In this document: positions 32,008 through 40,241 of the stretch, piece by piece
Layout of the letters: each line of letters opens with the position of its first letter
Position numbering within the stretch: the first letter of the stretch is position 1
Assembly: GCA_003003925.1 (NCBI GenBank)
Contig: PVWP01000014.1
Coordinates: 1-50,898 of the forward strand
From: Aphanothece cf. minutissima CCALA 015
Lineage (GTDB): Bacteria > Cyanobacteriota > Cyanobacteriia > PCC-6307 > Cyanobiaceae
DNA length: 50,898 nt
Direction: 5' to 3'
Position numbers and translations under genes: made by a program
The notes under the pieces: generated by a model
The model's input: only the letters and a program-made list of their open reading frames with translations
Told to the model about the DNA's origin: nothing
The model's database searches: none

Positions 32008-33159
32008 GTGCGCTGGCAGGCTCTTCCCTCTCTCCTTCCCCTGACGTGGCTGCTGGCCGCCTGCGGTTCCGCCGCCCCTGAGGCCAGGCCGCCCCTGGTG
32101 GTCCAGACGGTGACGGTGGGGGAGTTCCGCTTCACGCCGGGCATCGAGACCATCAGCACCATCGAGTCCACCTCCAACGTGGTGATGCGGCCCCAGTCCG
32201 ATGGCCGGGTTGTGCGGATCCTGGCCAGTGAGGGCCAGCAGGTGAAGGCGGGCCAGCCGATCCTGGTGCTCGACAACGTGCAGGAATCGGCCACCCTCGA
32301 TTCCGACCGGGCTGAGGCGATCAAGGATCGTGTCAACGCCGAGCGCTACGTCTTCCTCAACGAGCAGGGGGCCGTCTCGACCAAGGACCGGGATTTCTAC
32401 ATCACCCAGGCGATCCAGAGCCGCGACCAGGCCCGCTCCAGCGCCGCCACCCTCGGGTACAAGTTCGTCACCGCCCCCATCGACGGCCAGATCGGCAACC
32501 TCGACTCGGTCAAGCTGGGGGATTACGTGCGCCAGGGCCAGGCGATCACGGGCATCGTCAACAACGCCTCCCTCTGGACCCTGATGGATGTGCCGGCCAC
32601 CCAGTCCAGCCAGGTGAAGATCGGCCAGCCGGTGGAGGTGGAGAGCCAGGGCAATCCGCCGGTGCGGGGCGTGGGCCGGGTGGTGTTCGTCTCCCCCTAC
32701 TTCGCCAATGCCACCCAGTCTTCGGGCCAGCCCAACACGGTGCTGGTGAAGGCGGAGTTCCCCAATCTCACGGGGGTGCTGAAGACCGGCCAGTACGTGC
32801 GCAACCGCATCATCACCGGCAGCAGCGACCAGCTGGCGGTGCCGGTGGAGGCGGTGATGATGCAGGCCCAGCAGCCCTTCGTGTACCGGGTGCTGCCCCT
32901 CTCCACGGTCCTGCCCCAGATCAAGGCCTCGGATCAGCTGCTGCCCGCCCAGAAGCAGAAGCTGGAGAAGCTTCCGGGCACCACGCCGGTGGTGGTCCAG
33001 ACGGCGGTGAAGCTGGGCAAGCTACAGAACAACGCCTACCCGGTGCTCTCCGGACTGACCAAAGGCGATGAGGTGGTGGTGAGCAACACGGCCCTGCTGC
33101 GCTCCGGCATGCCGGTGCGGCGGGCCCCGGCCCCGGCCGCAGCCCCGGCGGCGAGCTGA
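32008..33159 (+). CDS. RND efflux periplasmic adaptor lipoprotein (second module)
   Basis: A 383-residue membrane-fusion protein. The signal LPLTWLLAACGS carries a lipobox (LAAC). The lipoyl halves are RVVRILASEGQQVKAGQPIL and YKFVTAPIDGQIGNLDSV, with a short hairpin between. Barrel and proximal domains follow (SLWTLMDVPATQSSQVKIG and VPVEAVMMQAQQPFVYRV). The start is uncertain: GTG 32008 or TTG 31984, both in frame. A GGAGGT lies at 31988-31993 directly before an out-of-frame ATG (31994) that would encode only 16 residues. It pairs with the pump starting 6 bases downstream. The adaptor differs clearly from the first one, so the modules are not a recent duplication. Confidence 0.88.
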   Translation: MRWQALPSLLPLTWLLAACGSAAPEARPPLVVQTVTVGEFRFTPGIETISTIESTSNVVMRPQSDGRVVRILASEGQQVKAGQPILVLDNVQESATLDSDRAEAIKDRVNAERYVFLNEQGAVSTKDRDFYITQAIQSRDQARSSAATLGYKFVTAPIDGQIGNLDSVKLGDYVRQGQAITGIVNNASLWTLMDVPATQSSQVKIGQPVEVESQGNPPVRGVGRVVFVSPYFANATQSSGQPNTVLVKAEFPNLTGVLKTGQYVRNRIITGSSDQLAVPVEAVMMQAQQPFVYRVLPLSTVLPQIKASDQLLPAQKQKLEKLPGTTPVVVQTAVKLGKLQNNAYPVLSGLTKGDEVVVSNTALLRSGMPVRRAPAPAAAPAAS

Positions 33160-33165
33160 ACTCCG

Positions 33166-36100
33166 ATGTCGTTCTCCGATAACTTCATCAAGCGGCCGGT
33201 TCTGACCACCGTCTGCAGCATCCTGATCGTGCTGGTGGGCCTGATCGCCATCCCCACGCTGTCGATCGAGAACCTCCCCAATATCGCTCCACCCCTGATC
33301 CAGGTGACCTCCAATTATGGAGGGGCCAATTCCCTCGTTACCGAGCAGGCGGTGACCAACCCGATCGAGCAGCAGATCAACGGCGTTCCGGGTGCGAATT
33401 ATATTTCCTCCACCAGCAATATGTCGGGGACGAGCACGATTCAGGTCTTTTTCAACGAAGGCACCGATATCAACATCGACCAGGTGAACGTGCAGAACCG
33501 CGTTTCCCTGGCGATGCCCCAGCTGCCGCAGCAGGTGCAGGCCACCGGGGTTTCGGTGATGCAGAGCACCCCGTCGATCCTGCTGGCCTATCAGGTCACC
33601 TCAACGGAAGGCCAGTTCGATGCCTCCTATCTCAACGGCTTGATTTATCAGAATCTGTACTTCCAGTTGGAGCGGGTGCCCGGGGTGGCCACCGTCAACC
33701 TGCTGGGTGGCAGCAATCCGGCCTTCTGGCTGTTTGTCGATGCCAACAAACTCTCCGCCAACAACCTCACCGCCGACCAGGTGGTCAATGCGGTGGCCAG
33801 CCAGAACAGCGTCGCCATCGGTGGCCTGGTGGGCGGTCCGCCGGCGGCGGGTAACCAGAAGTTCGCCTACCCGATCCTGGTGGAGAACAACGGCAACCTG
33901 GTGTCCGTCGAAGAACTCAACAACCTGATCGTCGGCCGCACCTCCACCGGCAACCTGCTGCGGCTCAAGGATGTGGGCGAAGCCACCTACGGCACCAACA
34001 CCTTCGCCCAGCAGGCGGTGAGCATCGAAGGCCACCCCTCGATCACCGTCGCCGTCTTCCAGACCCCCGAGAGCAACGCCCTCGATGTCTCGAACCAGGT
34101 GGTGCAGGTGATGAACCAGTTCACCCAGGGCGTCCCCCCGGGCGTCAAGGTGTTCGAGATCTACAACATCGGCCAGTTCATCGAGTCGGCCGTGGAGGGG
34201 GTGGTGGACGCCCTCGGCCTGGCCATCGTGCTGGTGCTGATGATCCTGTTCCTGTTCCTGCAGGACTGGCGGGCCACCGTGGTGCCCAGCCTGGCGATTC
34301 CGATCTCCCTGGTCGGTACCTTCGCCTTCGTGAAGATCTTCGGTTTCTCGATCAACCAGCTCACCCTTCTGGGCCTGGTGCTGGCCACCGGCCTGGTGGT
34401 GGATGACGCCATCGTGGTGATCGAGGCGGTGGAGAAGAACCTGGAGAAGGGGATGCGCCCCCGCCAGGCCGCCATGGCGTGCATGGGGGAGCTGTTCGGC
34501 GCCCTGGTGGCCACCGCCCTGGTGCTGATGGCGGTGTTCGTGCCCGTGGCCTTCTATCCCGGCGGCATCGGCATCATCTATCGCCAGTTCGCTCTCACCA
34601 TCGCCTTCTCGATCGCGATCTCCGCCTTCAACGCCCTCACCTTCTCCCCCATGCTCTCGGCCCTGCTGCTGCGGAGCCAGAAATCAGCGCCCCCCGGACG
34701 GGTGGTGGGCATCATCGGCGGGGTGGTGGTGGGCCTGGCCTTCGGTCGCTTCAGTGCCGCCTCCTTCGGCAGCATCACCTACGTGATCGGCGTGGTCGGG
34801 GGTGTGCTGGCCGGCGCCAATCTGGTCTGGATCTTCAACCGTTTCAACGCCTTCTTCACGCGGCTCGAGCGTGGCTATGCCGCTCTGGTGGAGGCCCTGA
34901 TCGGCTGGCGCCGCTGGATCCTGGTGGGACTGGGCGCCGGCATCGCCCTCACCCTGTTCGCCTTCACCGCCCTTCCCTCCGCCTTCATCCCCGAGGAGGA
35001 CCAGGGTTACGGCCTGGGCATCTTCCAACTCCAGAACGGTGCCTCCCTCAGCCAGACCCAGGGCACCGCCCTGGAGGTGGCCAAGGTCCTGAATGCCGAA
35101 GAGGAGATCATTGCCGGTTCGGTGGTGAGCGGCTATGGCTTCAACGGCGCCAGTCCCGACCAGGGGGTGTTCTTCTTCGGCTTCAAACCGCTTGAGGAGC
35201 GCAGCCGGGCCGACCAGAAGGCGCCGGCGATCGTGAGCCGGCTCAACGCCAAGCTCAGCCAGATCAGCTCCGGCATGGCGGTGGCGGCCCAGCCTCCGGC
35301 GATTCCGGGGTTCTCGGCCCAGGGGGGCTTCTACTTCCAGTTCAACGACCTCAGCAACGGGGCCTTCACCTTCAACCAGCTCGATGACCAGGCCAAGCAG
35401 CTGATCCAGGCCGGCACGGCCAGCGGCGGCTTCTCCACCCTTTACACCCAGTTCATCCCCAGTGCGCCGGCCTTCGGGCTGAAGATCGACCGCTCGATCG
35501 TGGGCGCTCTCAACATCGACTTCCAGCAGGCGATGCAGACCATCGCCGTGCTGGCGGGCAGCAATTACTCGGGACTCACCTACGAGAGCGGCCAGGTGAG
35601 GAACATCTACGTACAGGCGGCAGCAGAGAACCGCAAATCCCTGGAGGACGTGCTCAGTTTCTACGTGCGCAGCAGGGACGACAAGCTGGTGCAGGTGTCG
35701 GAGTTCGCCACGGCGGAGCTCACCAGCGCACCGCCGGTGATCAGCCACTTCAACCTCTACCGCACGATCCTGATCCAGGGGGCCGAGGCGGTCGGCAAGA
35801 GTTCCGGGCAGGCCCTGACGCTGATCCAGGATCTGTTCCGTGCCCAGGACTTCAACAACATCGGCTATGCCTTCACCGGTCTGGCCGCCCTGCAGCTGTC
35901 GGCGGGCAACGCCAGTGTGCTGGTGTTCGGCCTCGGGATCCTGGTGGTCTACCTGGTGCTCTCGGCCCAGTACGAGAGCTACGTGACGCCGGTGATCATC
36001 CTGATGACCGTGCCCCTGGCCATGCTCGGCGCCCTGGTGTTCCTGGCGCTGCGCTCGATCGACCTCAACATCTATGCCCAGGTGGGTCTGGTGACCCTGA

Positions 36101-36471
36101 TCGGGCTGGCGGCCAAGAACGGCATCCTCATCGTTGAGGTGGCCGAGCAGCACATGAAGGAGGGCATGACCGCCGCCGAGGCCGCCATCGCTTCGGCGGA
36201 GTCCAGGCTGCGGCCGATCCTGATGACGGCCATCGCGGCCCTGGCCGGCTTCCTGCCCCTGGTGGTGGCCACCACGGCGGGGGCCAACAGCCAGCAGTCC
36301 CTGGGCACGGTGATCTTCGGCGGTCTGCTGGTGGCCACCGTGCTGTCGCTGGGGGTGGTGCCCCCCTTCTATGTGGTGGTGAAGGCGCTGGAGGCCCGCT
36401 GGTTCGGCGAATCCGACCCTGAGGAGGCCGACCTGGCCCCCGCAGGCGACCAGCCCAGCGGCTCGATGTAA
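33166..36471 (+). CDS. RND (HAE1/AcrB-type) efflux pump, second module
   Basis: An 1101-residue pump. First helix FIKRPVLTTVCSILIVLVG, relay Asp413-Asp414 (TGLVVDDAIVVIE), lysine in QVGLVTLIGLAAKNGILIV. The insert between the two halves is shorter than in the first pump (about residues 503-560) and adds roughly two hydrophobic segments (VVGIIGGVVVGLAFG, SITYVIGVVGGVLAG). RND pumps are homotrimers; two different pumps side by side could also form mixed trimers like MdtBC. The C-terminus is acidic (DPEEADLAP). The TAA stop lies inside a motif also found upstream of hli. Confidence 0.93.
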   Translation: MSFSDNFIKRPVLTTVCSILIVLVGLIAIPTLSIENLPNIAPPLIQVTSNYGGANSLVTEQAVTNPIEQQINGVPGANYISSTSNMSGTSTIQVFFNEGTDINIDQVNVQNRVSLAMPQLPQQVQATGVSVMQSTPSILLAYQVTSTEGQFDASYLNGLIYQNLYFQLERVPGVATVNLLGGSNPAFWLFVDANKLSANNLTADQVVNAVASQNSVAIGGLVGGPPAAGNQKFAYPILVENNGNLVSVEELNNLIVGRTSTGNLLRLKDVGEATYGTNTFAQQAVSIEGHPSITVAVFQTPESNALDVSNQVVQVMNQFTQGVPPGVKVFEIYNIGQFIESAVEGVVDALGLAIVLVLMILFLFLQDWRATVVPSLAIPISLVGTFAFVKIFGFSINQLTLLGLVLATGLVVDDAIVVIEAVEKNLEKGMRPRQAAMACMGELFGALVATALVLMAVFVPVAFYPGGIGIIYRQFALTIAFSIAISAFNALTFSPMLSALLLRSQKSAPPGRVVGIIGGVVVGLAFGRFSAASFGSITYVIGVVGGVLAGANLVWIFNRFNAFFTRLERGYAALVEALIGWRRWILVGLGAGIALTLFAFTALPSAFIPEEDQGYGLGIFQLQNGASLSQTQGTALEVAKVLNAEEEIIAGSVVSGYGFNGASPDQGVFFFGFKPLEERSRADQKAPAIVSRLNAKLSQISSGMAVAAQPPAIPGFSAQGGFYFQFNDLSNGAFTFNQLDDQAKQLIQAGTASGGFSTLYTQFIPSAPAFGLKIDRSIVGALNIDFQQAMQTIAVLAGSNYSGLTYESGQVRNIYVQAAAENRKSLEDVLSFYVRSRDDKLVQVSEFATAELTSAPPVISHFNLYRTILIQGAEAVGKSSGQALTLIQDLFRAQDFNNIGYAFTGLAALQLSAGNASVLVFGLGILVVYLVLSAQYESYVTPVIILMTVPLAMLGALVFLALRSIDLNIYAQVGLVTLIGLAAKNGILIVEVAEQHMKEGMTAAEAAIASAESRLRPILMTAIAALAGFLPLVVATTAGANSQQSLGTVIFGGLLVATVLSLGVVPPFYVVVKALEARWFGESDPEEADLAPAGDQPSGSM

Positions 36472-36535
36472 CGAAACGTGGAGCGCTCCGCCGGCTCCAT
36501 TGCGGTGGCCCGGCGAGGCCGTGAGGATCGTTACA
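36467..36535. promoter_or_regulatory. Inverted repeat TGTAACGA...TCGTTACA after the second RND pump
   Basis: TGTAACGA (36467-36474) is mirrored by TCGTTACA (36528-36535), 53 bases apart, ahead of the gene at 36556. The left arm belongs to a 19-base block (36467-36485) that matches 4374-4392 upstream of hli at 18 of 19 positions. It could be a paired regulator site. The left arm contains the pump stop codon, so part of the match could be chance. Confidence 0.35.
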
Positions 36536-36555
36536 GGAGATTGAGGAACCCTTCC

Positions 36556-37113
36556 ATGCTGCCCACGCTTGCCGAACGGCTACGGGAGCAGCACGCCAAA
36601 ACTCGAGGGCGGCACCCCTCGCGCCTGCCCTGGCCGGTGCCCGCCGAGCCGCCCACGGCCCTGCTGTTTCAGGCATGTCCAGATCTGGAGATCGTGGCCT
36701 TGCCGATTGGGCCGGCTGTGTCCGCAGCCGCCGCGATGGCCGACCCCGACCCGCTGCCCCCGGTGAACGCGGTCGTCGTCACGGAGATCGCCAGGCTTGA
36801 GCCCCTGAAGTCGGAGGTCATGGAGCCTCAGAGGGGGTTGCCGGAGCACAGGGAGCCTGAGCTGGCGGTCACGCTGCCCCCGGAGCCTGCCGTGTCTGTG
36901 ACAGCCCCCACGGTCCCGGAGCGGACAGCCTTGGTGGAGCTGCTGCTGCTGCTGGTCTGGGCCGTGCTGGTGCTGATCGATGGTGCCCTGGCCCTGGTCA
37001 CCCTGACCAATGGCGCCGCGGGCCGGCAAAGGCGCCCGCCGGGGAGCGCCGCCACCGACCACCCGTCGCCGTCGTCGGCGCCCCCCTTCCTGATGGCTGC
37101 TGCGGCGCCCTGA
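36556..37113 (+). CDS. Hypothetical protein with a C-terminal membrane helix
   Basis: A 185-residue reading frame from ATG 36556 (MLPTLAERLREQHAKTRG). The middle is Pro/Glu/Val-rich and looks disordered. One clear hydrophobic helix appears near 132-155 (LVELLLLLVWAVLVLIDGAL) before a basic, Ser/Pro-rich tail. GC-rich third positions support coding, but there are more leftover rare codons than in its neighbours, and no family is recognised. A GAGGAAC about 8 bases upstream could serve as ribosome site. The helix near the C-terminus suggests a tail-anchored protein. Moderate to low confidence. The 181 bases between its stop and the LysM gene show no further gene. Confidence 0.5.
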   Translation: MLPTLAERLREQHAKTRGRHPSRLPWPVPAEPPTALLFQACPDLEIVALPIGPAVSAAAAMADPDPLPPVNAVVVTEIARLEPLKSEVMEPQRGLPEHREPELAVTLPPEPAVSVTAPTVPERTALVELLLLLVWAVLVLIDGALALVTLTNGAAGRQRRPPGSAATDHPSPSSAPPFLMAAAAP

Positions 37114-37294
37114 ATGCCTGCGGCTGATGTGCCGTCGATCAGCGGGACGTCGTCGAGCGTTTCTATCCCTGTCTGATGAAATGTTGCGACGTTGCTTTCA
37201 ACGGTCGGGGCCATGATCGGCAGGGTCTGGAATGTGCTGATTCTGTGATGGTGGCCGCTTCTGGTAGCTTTCTTCTGCAGGAAGTGAGGGAATC

Positions 37295-38245
37295 ATGGGT
37301 CGACAGGCATCGGCGACCGGGGCTGTTCTTGCCGCCCTTTTTCTCTCCTTCAGCGGGCTCGGCTTCAGCCCGGTGGCCTTGAGCCAGGGGACCCCTCCCG
37401 CCCGCAGTGTGAAGGTCGTCCAGGGCGACACGCTGGAGGCCATTGCCGCCCGTTATGGGGTGAGCGTGCAGGAGTTGATGCGGCTGAACAGGATCACCAA
37501 GCCGGAGGAGCTGCAGATCGGTCAGCAGCTGAAACTGCCGCCATCGAAGGGGCTCGTGCAGGTGCGCGCCGGAGACACCCTGGCGCTCCTCGCAACCCGC
37601 CATCGGACCACTGTGGCGGATCTGCAAAAGGCCAACCCCGGGCTCAAGCCCGACCAACTCAAGGTGGGTGCCTGGCTGAAGCTCCCTCCGGCATCCGCCG
37701 CCAAGCCCACGGCGAAGCCAGCGGCCACGGCCAAGCCCGCCGCCAAGCCAGCGGCTACCGCGAAGCCAGCGGCCACCGCCAAGCCAGCTGCCGCCGCCAA
37801 ACCGGCACCCACCGAGAAGCCGGCACCCCCTGCCACGCCGCCGGCCACCGCCTCCCCGGCCCAGGCACCGACCACCCCTCCGGCCGTGACGCCTCCGGCG
37901 CCCACCGCCCCCCCAGCACCGGGGGCTCAGAGGCCGGGCGAGGCGGTGCGCTGGCGCTTCTACGGCAACACCCTCGTCGACTGGGGCGGCTGGAAGCTCC
38001 ATCCCGGCGGGGTGCGGGTCACCCTGGTGCAACCCACCCAGGCGGACGTGGGTCCGACCCGGGCCCAGGCGACGGCGGTGGCGGTGCACTGCAGCAGCCT
38101 CCGCCAGGCCTGGCTGGTGAACGGGGCCTGGGAGCCCTGGTCGGTGCCGCTGGGGCGGTCACTGGGTCAGCAGATCGTCCTCGATCTCTGCGCCAACGTC
38201 AGCGACCCCACCGCCCCATCCACGGCACCTCCCGCAGCACCCTGA
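37295..38245 (+). CDS. Exported LysM-domain protein
   Basis: A 316-residue protein. A signal peptide (about 1-31, ending VALSQG) precedes two LysM domains: residues 38-82 (VVQGDTLEAIAARYGVSV, LQIGQQLKLPP) and 86-131 (VRAGDTLALLATRHRTTV, LKVGAWLKLPP). An Ala/Lys/Pro/Thr linker spans about 133-215, and a C-terminal domain has WRFYGNTLVDWGGWKLHP with two Cys. LysM domains bind peptidoglycan, so this is a cell-wall protein; no catalytic domain is recognised. GAGGGAATC lies directly before the ATG as ribosome site. Confidence 0.88.
   Translation: MGRQASATGAVLAALFLSFSGLGFSPVALSQGTPPARSVKVVQGDTLEAIAARYGVSVQELMRLNRITKPEELQIGQQLKLPPSKGLVQVRAGDTLALLATRHRTTVADLQKANPGLKPDQLKVGAWLKLPPASAAKPTAKPAATAKPAAKPAATAKPAATAKPAAAAKPAPTEKPAPPATPPATASPAQAPTTPPAVTPPAPTAPPAPGAQRPGEAVRWRFYGNTLVDWGGWKLHPGGVRVTLVQPTQADVGPTRAQATAVAVHCSSLRQAWLVNGAWEPWSVPLGRSLGQQIVLDLCANVSDPTAPSTAPPAAP
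37699..37836 (+). repeat. Low-complexity repeat encoding the Ala-Lys-Pro linker
   Basis: Degenerate repeats of an AAGCCAGCGGCCACC-like unit encode the KPAATA/KPAAAA-type linker of the LysM protein. The protein repeat is regular, the DNA only partly, so selection on composition as well as slippage is likely. Such tracts often vary in length between strains. Confidence 0.7.
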
Positions 38246-38353
38246 GGGCCGGTTCCACCAGGGGGCTGGAACGCGGTGATCCCGGTCACTTCCGGGCCGT
38301 TGATTTCCTGACCGTGGGCTAGTCTCACGACAGGTTTTTTGCTGCCGAACGGA

Positions 38354-39115
38354 GTGACGTACTGCATCGGTTACTGGCTGGAGAAGGGCCTGGTGATGGT
38401 CTCCGACTCCCGCACGAATGCAGGAGTTGATTATATTTCAAGCTACAGCAAGATGTATGTCTTCCAGCCGGCCTCCGACCGGCTGTTCGTCTTGCTCGCT
38501 GCCGGCAATCTGGCCACCACCCAGGCCGTGGTCAACTGGATCCAGCGGGATCTCGATCGACCCGACGAGGACTCCAGCTCGAACGGCAAGACGCTGCGCA
38601 CCTGTGATTACCTGTTCGAGGCAGCCGCCTACATCGGCCGGGTGAGTGTGGCGGTGCAGCAGGAGAACGGCCCTGCGCTGCAGCAGGCCGGCGCCAGTGC
38701 CGGGGCCTCCTTCCTCCTGGGTGGCCAGATCGCCGGGGAGGCCCATGGGCTGTATCTGGTCTATGCCGAGGGCAACGCCATCAAGGCCACCCGGGAAACG
38801 CCGTACCTGCAGATCGGGGAGACGAAGTATGGAAAGCCTCCGCTCGACAACGTGGGCCATACCAACCTCTCCCTGGAGGATGCGGCCCGGCTGTGCCTGA
38901 TCTCGGAAGTGCTCACCCAGCGCTCCAATCTCACCGTGGGCCCCCCGTTCGAGCTGGCCATCCTTCCCGCCGACGCCCTGGCGGTGGCCCACCGCGTGAC
39001 GTTCGACTCCGAGGCGCCTGAGCTGGCCGCGATGGTCGAGACCTGGAGCGATGCCCAGCGGGAAGCGCTGCATCGCCTGCCCAGCTTCCCCTGGGAGCGG
39101 ACGTCGCCGCACTGA
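38354..39115 (+). CDS. Anbu-type proteasome-like Ntn peptidase
   Basis: A 253-residue Ntn hydrolase of the Anbu (ancestral beta subunit) family, related to HslV and proteasome beta. From GTG 38354 the protein reads M-T-Y-C-I-G, so Met removal leaves the catalytic Thr1, with Asp17 in SDSRTNAGVD and Lys32 in SKM. AAGNLATTQAVVNWI is also typical. A TTG at 38339 would bury the Thr behind five residues and is rejected. Anbu usually lies with a circularly permuted ATP-grasp, an alpha-E protein and a transglutaminase-like protein; none is in this window. Neighbours are a LysM protein and glutaminase. Role unknown; Anbu forms open helical or ring assemblies. Confidence 0.88.
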   Translation: MTYCIGYWLEKGLVMVSDSRTNAGVDYISSYSKMYVFQPASDRLFVLLAAGNLATTQAVVNWIQRDLDRPDEDSSSNGKTLRTCDYLFEAAAYIGRVSVAVQQENGPALQQAGASAGASFLLGGQIAGEAHGLYLVYAEGNAIKATRETPYLQIGETKYGKPPLDNVGHTNLSLEDAARLCLISEVLTQRSNLTVGPPFELAILPADALAVAHRVTFDSEAPELAAMVETWSDAQREALHRLPSFPWERTSPH

Positions 39116-39171
39116 TCACGCAATCCCCGGCCCCTCCGCGGAACCTTTCACCCTCCACCCCGTCTCCCACC

Positions 39172-40158
39172 ATGTGGTCCGTGTCCGAATGGGTGTCCAA
39201 CGGTCACCTGCCCACCGCGGAGGTGGTGCAGGAGCTGGTGGAGGAGGCCCATCGCCGCTTCGCGCCGGTCGGCGAGGGCCAGGTGGCCGACTACATCCCG
39301 GCGCTGGCATCGGCGGATCCGGCCCACTTCGGTCTGTGCGTGTCCAGCTGCGGCGGAGCGTTGTTCGAGGCGGGGGAGGCCCGGGTGGCCTTCAGCATCC
39401 AGAGCATCTCCAAACCGTTCCTGTTCGCCCTGATCTGCCAGGCCATCGGCGAGGAGGAGGCGCGGGAGAAGCTCGGCGTCAACAGCACCGGCCTGCCCTT
39501 CAATTCCGTGCTGGCGGTGGAGCGCAGCGGCGACGGCCTCTCCAATCCGATGGTGAACGCCGGGGCGATCGCCGCCACCAGCCTGGCGCCCGGCGCCAGC
39601 AGCGAGGCGAAGTGGTCCTTCATCCAGGACGGCTTCTCCCGCTTCGCCGGCCGGCGGCTGGAGATCGATGCCGAGGTTTTCGCGTCGGAGCTGGCCACCA
39701 ATCGCCGCAACGCCGGTCTGGCGACGCTCCTCAGTGACCATGACCGCATCTGGTGGGATCCGGACGAGGCCACCGAGCTGTACACCCGCCAGTGTTCCCT
39801 GAGCGTCACCGCCGCCGACCTGGCGGTGATGGCCGCCACCCTGGCCAACGGCGGGCGCCAGCCGGTCACCGGGGAGCAGGTGATCGATGCCATCCACTGC
39901 CAGCACGTGCTGGCGGTGATGGTCACGGCGGGGCTGTACGAGACCTCCGGCGACTGGCTCTACGCCACTGGCCTGCCGGGCAAGAGCGGCGTGGCCGGCG
40001 GCATGATCACCGTGGCGCCCGGAAAGGGGGGGCTGGCCACCTATGCGCCGCCCCTCGATGAGGCGGGCAACAGTGTGCGCGGCCAGCTCACGGCCCGTTT
40101 CCTCTCCGAGCGGCTGGGCCTCAATCTGTTCGCCTCCCGGCCGGAGACCAGCCACTGA
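39172..40158 (+). CDS. glsA: Glutaminase A
   Basis: A 328-residue serine-dependent glutaminase of the beta-lactamase-like fold. The nucleophile is Ser78 in the SxxK motif SISKPF (Lys81). Further family blocks: LPFNSVLAVE, NPMVNAGAIAATSL, ELATNRRNAGL, YTRQCSLSVTAADLAVMAATLANGG (two parts), and SGVAGGMITVAPGKGGL near the end. It hydrolyses glutamine to glutamate and ammonia. ATG 39172 lies 56 bases after the Anbu stop. A small direct repeat CCAGCCACTGA straddles the stop. GltS downstream suggests a common role in amino-acid scavenging or acid/nitrogen balance. Confidence 0.95.
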   Translation: MWSVSEWVSNGHLPTAEVVQELVEEAHRRFAPVGEGQVADYIPALASADPAHFGLCVSSCGGALFEAGEARVAFSIQSISKPFLFALICQAIGEEEAREKLGVNSTGLPFNSVLAVERSGDGLSNPMVNAGAIAATSLAPGASSEAKWSFIQDGFSRFAGRRLEIDAEVFASELATNRRNAGLATLLSDHDRIWWDPDEATELYTRQCSLSVTAADLAVMAATLANGGRQPVTGEQVIDAIHCQHVLAVMVTAGLYETSGDWLYATGLPGKSGVAGGMITVAPGKGGLATYAPPLDEAGNSVRGQLTARFLSERLGLNLFASRPETSH

Positions 40159-40241
40159 CCAGCCACTGACGGCTGGCGGCGCCGATCGTCGCCGGAAGCG
40201 CGACGCGTAGCATCCAGCCACCAGCGGGGGCCTGCCTGCAG

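Noticed and set aside
37699..37836. Repeat tract as a CRISPR array
   Set aside because: Units are short, contiguous and in frame with the LysM gene, coding an Ala-Lys-Pro linker; there are no spacers.
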